Assembly (NCBI GenBank): GCA_944472155.2 | Contig: OX235279.1 | Coordinates: 58,315,564-58,379,563 of the forward strand | DNA: 64,000 nt | Source: Trichobilharzia szidati | Lineage: Eukaryota; Platyhelminthes; Trematoda; Strigeidida; Schistosomatidae | Reading direction: 5' to 3' | In this document: positions 59,013-64,000 of the stretch, piece by piece | Layout: each line of letters starts with the position of its first letter | Position numbering within the stretch: the first letter of the stretch is position 1 | Made by a program: the position numbers and the translations under genes | Notes under the pieces: model-generated | Told to the model about the DNA's origin: nothing | Database searches by the model: none | What the model saw: the letters and a program-made list of their open reading frames with translations, nothing else

Positions 59013-61372
59013 AAATATGACCTCAACTGGATAATACCGGTTACAGCTGGAAAACTACTTATGATAATCTCGAAGGTAGTAACTATTAAAAGCGATGCTA
59101 AAATAAACCCAATTCTCAATTTACTGTCGCCTAAACTATAATTCATGAGTTTTATTTATTATAGAATCGAAACTACTGGCCAAAAATTAATGCATTTTTT
59201 CTCAACATAATGAAAAATAGATTTCCAAACGATTTAAACATGTAACAGTGTATATACGCTATTATATTCAAATGTTCATTTAGTTATTTCACATGATTGC
59301 TGTTATACTTTCCAACCAAGATATTCATCTTTTTTTCTTTTACTAAAACCCATTCCCAAAGTGATATAACAGGAATAAATTTTATAATACTCATGTAATA
59401 TGGGAAATTCATTGCCAGTTTAAAAAAAACTCTCTTAGAAGTTGATTACAACGCAAAGTATTCAAAGATCATTTTGCATTCTTGTATTTAATATGCCTGT
59501 TGACACGAACCAATAGGCGTGTTGAATGGGTGGGTAATAGGACTTAATGAACCAAAAGAAATACAAGGTCAAAAGTAAAATATAATGAGTCTTAAACATT
59601 CCATTGAAACTCAAATAGTATTTGATGATCAAAAATACTTCCTTACTACCATTGAACTGATGGTCAGATATCTTGTACATAACCTTGTCCAACAGCTTCG
59701 ACTTATTCATTAAGTTAGTTGTAATGCGAAGTTCACAGTGATACTAAAGTACCTGTTTATCAGAGAAATCTAGTTAAAATATTCACCACTAGTTACTCCT
59801 CTATTTTAATTTCCTGTGTATTGTGAATATTTTTCCTCTTTTTTGAAAAAGTGGGTGTATATATATGTATATATCGGGATTATATAAGTACTTTACTCAG
59901 TAAAATTCCGCCCACTTTTTCAAGTAATATTCTTGAGAAAGTCAAGAAGAATGAACGCAAATTAAATATCATAGCAGTGAATGCTCCTATTTTTCTCGTA
60001 GTTATTATCTAGGAAGGTATAAAATTGTATTGTAAGTAAACGCAGATTATTTATCAATTCATTTCACTACTCTTTTCGTCAATCAACTTATACAAAAGAG
60101 AGAAAGGTAAGTAGACACTGGCGTGCATATTAAAATCGTAATCGATAGAAACGATTATTTACATACATTCAAATGCTGCTACTACTACTTTAAGGAATGA
60201 ATATTTAGACATCTGTCCAGAGATCACCCTATGACTACTGAAAACGTATAATGAGCTTACTAGTTAATTCCTGAAATAATATAGTATGCAGAATATACCA
60301 AAATATTATCATTTTGTGTAAATCTCCAACTGGGTCATTTTCATATTTTCAAGTTGCCTTGACTACTTGTTTTTCATTTGATTATTTTTGACAGGTATTA
60401 TTTCTACTCAGCGAAACAAGCTGACAGCAGTCTCCCTAGCGTGTCTAAGACATTAATAACAAATTTGTGAACAGTTCAGTGTTGCTAGTGTTTTATTCAC
60501 TGAAAAGCAAAATAATTCAGGAATATCGATAAACGTTTATCTGAACAAAGTAAAACATCGAACGCGAAAGTTTTTCATGAAGTATATTTTATTTTAATAT
60601 AGTAAAGACAACAATCTATTCAATAATCTGAAGGTAAATCTCAGGTTATACACATTTTTCTCCCTATAACTTAACACAGTTAGTATTATTATTTAATTCG
60701 AAATAGCAACAAGGGTAAGAAATAAAGGAGATAATAATTTTTCAGCTTGATATGAAAAATGGTAAGTTAGATGAGAGTGATCTTGAGAGAAACCCATGAT
60801 AAGCCCCCTAATGAAATATACTTTATCACTTCATACGTTATAAATGAATAAAAACCTGTGTCTGTGATACATTTATTTTTCAAAGCAAATAGCAGCTAGT
60901 ATTGTTATGATAACTGCAAAATAAGATATTTTGGTTATGTATGTAGGGTACGAACAAACTGTTGTTAGTCTAACACTAAGAAAACCAAACTGAACAACAC
61001 TGTCCTTCCATCATAGTTGCCGTTTACTGAAACGAATATGAGCCATTTAGGGATTAAGTAGAAAGAAGTAGAGGATAAGCAGAAATGAAACTTTAAACCA
61101 GGTGTGTTAGCAAATGTCTTGGAAGAGATGTAATGCACATTTTTAAGCAGAATATTCTTAACACTTTCATTTGCATTTCTATCAGGTACATATACATAAA
61201 TATATATCACATTAGAAGAAGATATTCTAGCCTATCTGCAAAAATGAGACAACCTTTGTGTGATGCCATCTACAAAAAGTCTGTAGGATGGAATTTTTAA
61301 CTAAGGATTATTTTCTTTTAAGTAATTGATGTTAATTATTTTAAACACCATCTCTCCGTCATTATTACTATT
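59013..61372. other. 2.4 kb with no recognised gene
   Basis: AT-rich, with only unassigned frames of up to 82 codons (59462-59710 and 60965-61210). It contains one 15-bp hairpin (59843-59857 with 59909-59923). Confidence 0.4.
59843..59923. repeat. hairpin with 15-bp arms
   Basis: TTGAAAAAGTGGGTG pairs with CGCCCACTTTTTCAA, with one G-T mismatch, across a 51-bp TA-rich loop. Confidence 0.6.
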
Positions 61373-61620
61373 GTGGTGGTGTGATACAAACAATGTGTGC
61401 CAACGGAATATTATTCTCACATATTCCCACAGTTCAACAGTGCATTGGCAACGGAATTGAATAATATCTGTATTTGAACATTCTGTTCCATATTGTTTAA
61501 TGTAAACCAAAATCACAGCCTCAGTGATTGGTTAAAGAATATAAAGTATATATATATATATATAGCGGTTTGACCACTTGAAAAGATACCTTGGCTTTCA
61601 TGTTTTGCCTTCTGTTGTTA
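61373..61620. repeat. dispersed repeat, copy 2
   Basis: Second copy of the 58771-59012 repeat, with an internal TA microsatellite at 61541-61565 that is shorter in copy 1. No flanking target duplication is evident. Confidence 0.85.
61541..61565. repeat. TA microsatellite
   Basis: A TA run inside the dispersed repeat. Confidence 0.8.
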
Positions 61621-61984
61621 CACTATTACTATCATCCCATAAATTTACATTGGGCGTACCCTAGTACGCGATTATTGAGGACTAGAACCAGTTGTCTCTA
61701 GGTGTCCTATTGACTGACCTTCGAGATACCAATCACAAAATACTTTTATCCCACTTTCACGTATCATCGATAACATCATTATCTCTGGTAACCCAAAGGC
61801 TGTTTTACATAATGTTACCAACTTCACACCATTTTTAGTTGTGTTTGTTTATTCTCTAATTCTAGTGAATGTGACTCAAGCCTCAAAATAGGTTTCTGAA
61901 GATACGTATTTGTAGATGTGTATAATTTTCGATGGCAGTGATACTGTACGACAAATTGACAAATCAGAATAAATATGGCATTTT

Positions 61985-62115
61985 ATTTCGATGCGGTGGC
62001 TGAACACTAACATACTCACCTCTTAACTTGTGGTTCTGGGTTCGATCTATAGTGGCGTTGTGAGTCAATAGTCCAGAAGTCGGATGAAGCAGATTTCCAG
62101 TGGAACTTAATTCTA
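61985..62115 (+). mobile_element. possible tRNA-derived SINE head
   Basis: CGGTGGCTGAACACTAA (box A-like) and GTTCTGGGTTCGATCTATAG (box B) are spaced about as in a tRNA. No acceptor stem is evident and the tail is not identified. Confidence 0.5.
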
Positions 62116-64000
62116 CAATGGTTTTTGATGAAATTTATCCCAAAATATGTTTTTTGTTGCACATTCACTATAGTGAATGTACTTGTTATCAACCGAATAT
62201 ACTGAACAATTTACATTCTCGTTTTGTTATTTACATTCACCTCATTTTCGCATTAACTACTTTATGTTAAGTTTATTATTGTATGCAGGTGATTTGAATG
62301 TGTTTTAAATAAAATACCAGTCATTTTTTAAGCCTAATCCATAATCCTGGCATAGAAACAATGAATCACTAGCGAGTTTCTCATAGACCACTGATCTCTT
62401 GACAGTATTGCACGATTTGTTTTCTTCAGTTGCGATACAGAAGACTTTTAAAAATGTGAAATTTAACTAAATAGAAACACTTAGTATTGACCACAGAATA
62501 AACTTTGAGATTAATCCTGAAATATAACTCAAAAAGCTTATGAAGAATAAATAAACCGAAAACAGTTTTGTGATGCCATTTGTGATTAATGGTGTAAGAG
62601 TAAAGTCTTCATATATAATATTGGAGAACACTAATTTATTGTATGTATGCGTGATTTCATCACTGCACAGTTAGGGTAACATAGATGAAACCATACCCTC
62701 AGTGATCACAGGTGACTTTGAATTCATCTGTATGATGTAGTTGAGTTTATAAATTATAGAAGATCTAATCCTTTATAGAAAATCTTGCTTTCAAAGTAGT
62801 ATCACATTAGGAGATCTTTTGTTACCAAAGAAAGGTAATCTCTCTTATGTTGATAGAGTCAGGCTTGTTGTCAGGTGGGTTCTAAACGCCATTAAGATAA
62901 TTTTCACGGGAAACTATAATTTATGATAATGCCACTTTTCTCTTGTCGGAAATTCTCAGGCTGCGCCTGTAATTCAGTGATTTACTATTAATACACTGTT
63001 TCATATAAGCCCTTTAGGTCCTGTCAAATTAAAAAAGCAGTCTGCTAACTAAGACGCGAAATGAAATAAATAAACGAAGCATACTGGTCAAGGATTGTAT
63101 GTAGGACTGAAGCTGACTGTAAATACTGGTTGGCATTAGAGTCTACTCATTCATTTCCAATCAAATTTCGGAAGGAATTTAAGTTTTATTTTGATAATTT
63201 ACATATATTATGTAATTATGCTAATCTAATCTCAATATCGTTAAATAAAAGGGTTTTGCGTTACTTTCTCCAAGGATTAAGGCAAATGCAAGCAGATGTA
63301 GATAAACGCAGTTGTTTGGAGGTATTTGTGGCAGTTATGTAGATAGATGAAATATCTCTAGTATCTAGAACAAAAAAATATGACACACCCAGAAGAAACG
63401 TTTTCCATCAAAATATTTACCATACTTTTACGAGTAATAGACAGGTGTGTTTTCATTATTACTGTGTAGGCAACAGAATTCTCACATAAACAAGAGTGAT
63501 TTCAGGGCATGGTATCCATCTGAAGTTCAACAGCTTGAATTTATAACATTGTAATAGAACAGAATCTGGTCACTTCAAGTATAACTAGTTTATATATATA
63601 TATATAATTTCCCGTAGAGCTTGAATTTGTAGAACATTTTAAATGTTGAGAACTAGAATAGTGTGTTCATTAAAAGGTTCATCTTAGTATAATTGCCATC
63701 ATTTTATAACAAGTATTCTCTTATCCCTATACAGGGATAAAATCTTTGATCCAGCCCCAAAATATACTCAGAGAGTTGTTTTGCATGTAGAGGAAGTTAA
63801 ATCTTATATGTGAATTCAACCGTACTTTAATTTATATTAACTGCAATTCACGTACATATATATATATATATATACGGAATAAGCGCACAGCTAGTTTAAG
63901 CATAAAGAAACTTACATGCCAGTAGATAATTAAAAATATTTAATCTTCCTTAACAACCACTTCGTGATGTGCTGAAGGTCGTTTTATTGCTCCTAGTGAG
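62116..64000. other. no recognised gene
   Basis: AT-rich. A 70-codon frame at 63130-63342 is unassigned. TA microsatellites lie at about 63590-63606 and 63856-63875. Confidence 0.4.

Noticed and set aside
1..64000. CRISPR arrays, prokaryotic operons, rRNA genes
   Set aside because: No regularly spaced direct repeats, no ribosome-binding-site-linked gene runs and no rRNA-like sequence were seen. The content is that of a repeat-rich metazoan genome.

Overview
This 64 kb window is AT-rich eukaryotic DNA with no long intact host gene, no rRNA or functional-looking tRNA gene and no bacterial-type operon. Its repeats point to a schistosome (Schistosoma sp., a blood fluke) or a close trematode relative. 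They include Penelope-like elements (PLEs) with a GIY-YIG endonuclease, SR2-like RTE-clade LINEs ending in AAT repeats, CR1-like LINEs, and tRNA-derived SINEs that carry a hammerhead ribozyme like the Sm-alpha family of schistosomes. The organism call is inferred from these repeats, not from a host gene.

Layout. 1-1234: nothing recognised. 1235-4689: a young, nearly intact PLE. It has a 12-bp target duplication, terminal repeats that look identical and are partly head-to-head, three hammerhead copies, and a reverse transcriptase plus GIY-YIG ORF broken only by one in-frame TAG. 5.7-20.9 kb: scattered relics of RTE 3' ends, three further PLE fragments and a second tRNA-type SINE. 21.7-22.2 kb: a relic that may come from a MULE-like zinc-finger protein. 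23.0-25.5 kb: a second PLE (minus strand), frameshifted once, with its own 5' end repeated in inverted orientation after its 3' end. 25.6-26.4 kb: a CR1-like relic. 30.9-36.8 kb: an RTE-rich block, including one element split into two convergent halves that share a 658-bp inverted overlap with no mismatch found by eye. 38.5-41.4 kb: a long but broken CR1-like LINE. 42.4-53.1 kb: more RTE copies, hammerhead SINEs, and a tRNA-derived SINE whose 3' tail resembles the CR1-like LINE tail. 53.5-55.0 kb: a CR1-like 3' tail and a probable Ty3/gypsy integrase relic. 58.0-62.1 kb: head-to-head SINEs, an RTE 3' end and a dispersed repeat pair. Long stretches between these have no recognisable content.

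How the parts relate. The autonomous-type elements (PLE, RTE, CR1-like) would supply reverse transcriptase. The SINEs show signs of parasitising them: one ends in a CR1-like tail, and the Sm-alpha-like ones carry a self-cleaving ribozyme. Every RTE copy whose RT catalytic box can be examined has lost it, two of them by the same frameshifting deletion. Old RTE copies also share near-identical inverted patches inside diverged flanks, which suggests gene conversion or recent local duplication. The first PLE is the only element that looks recently active.
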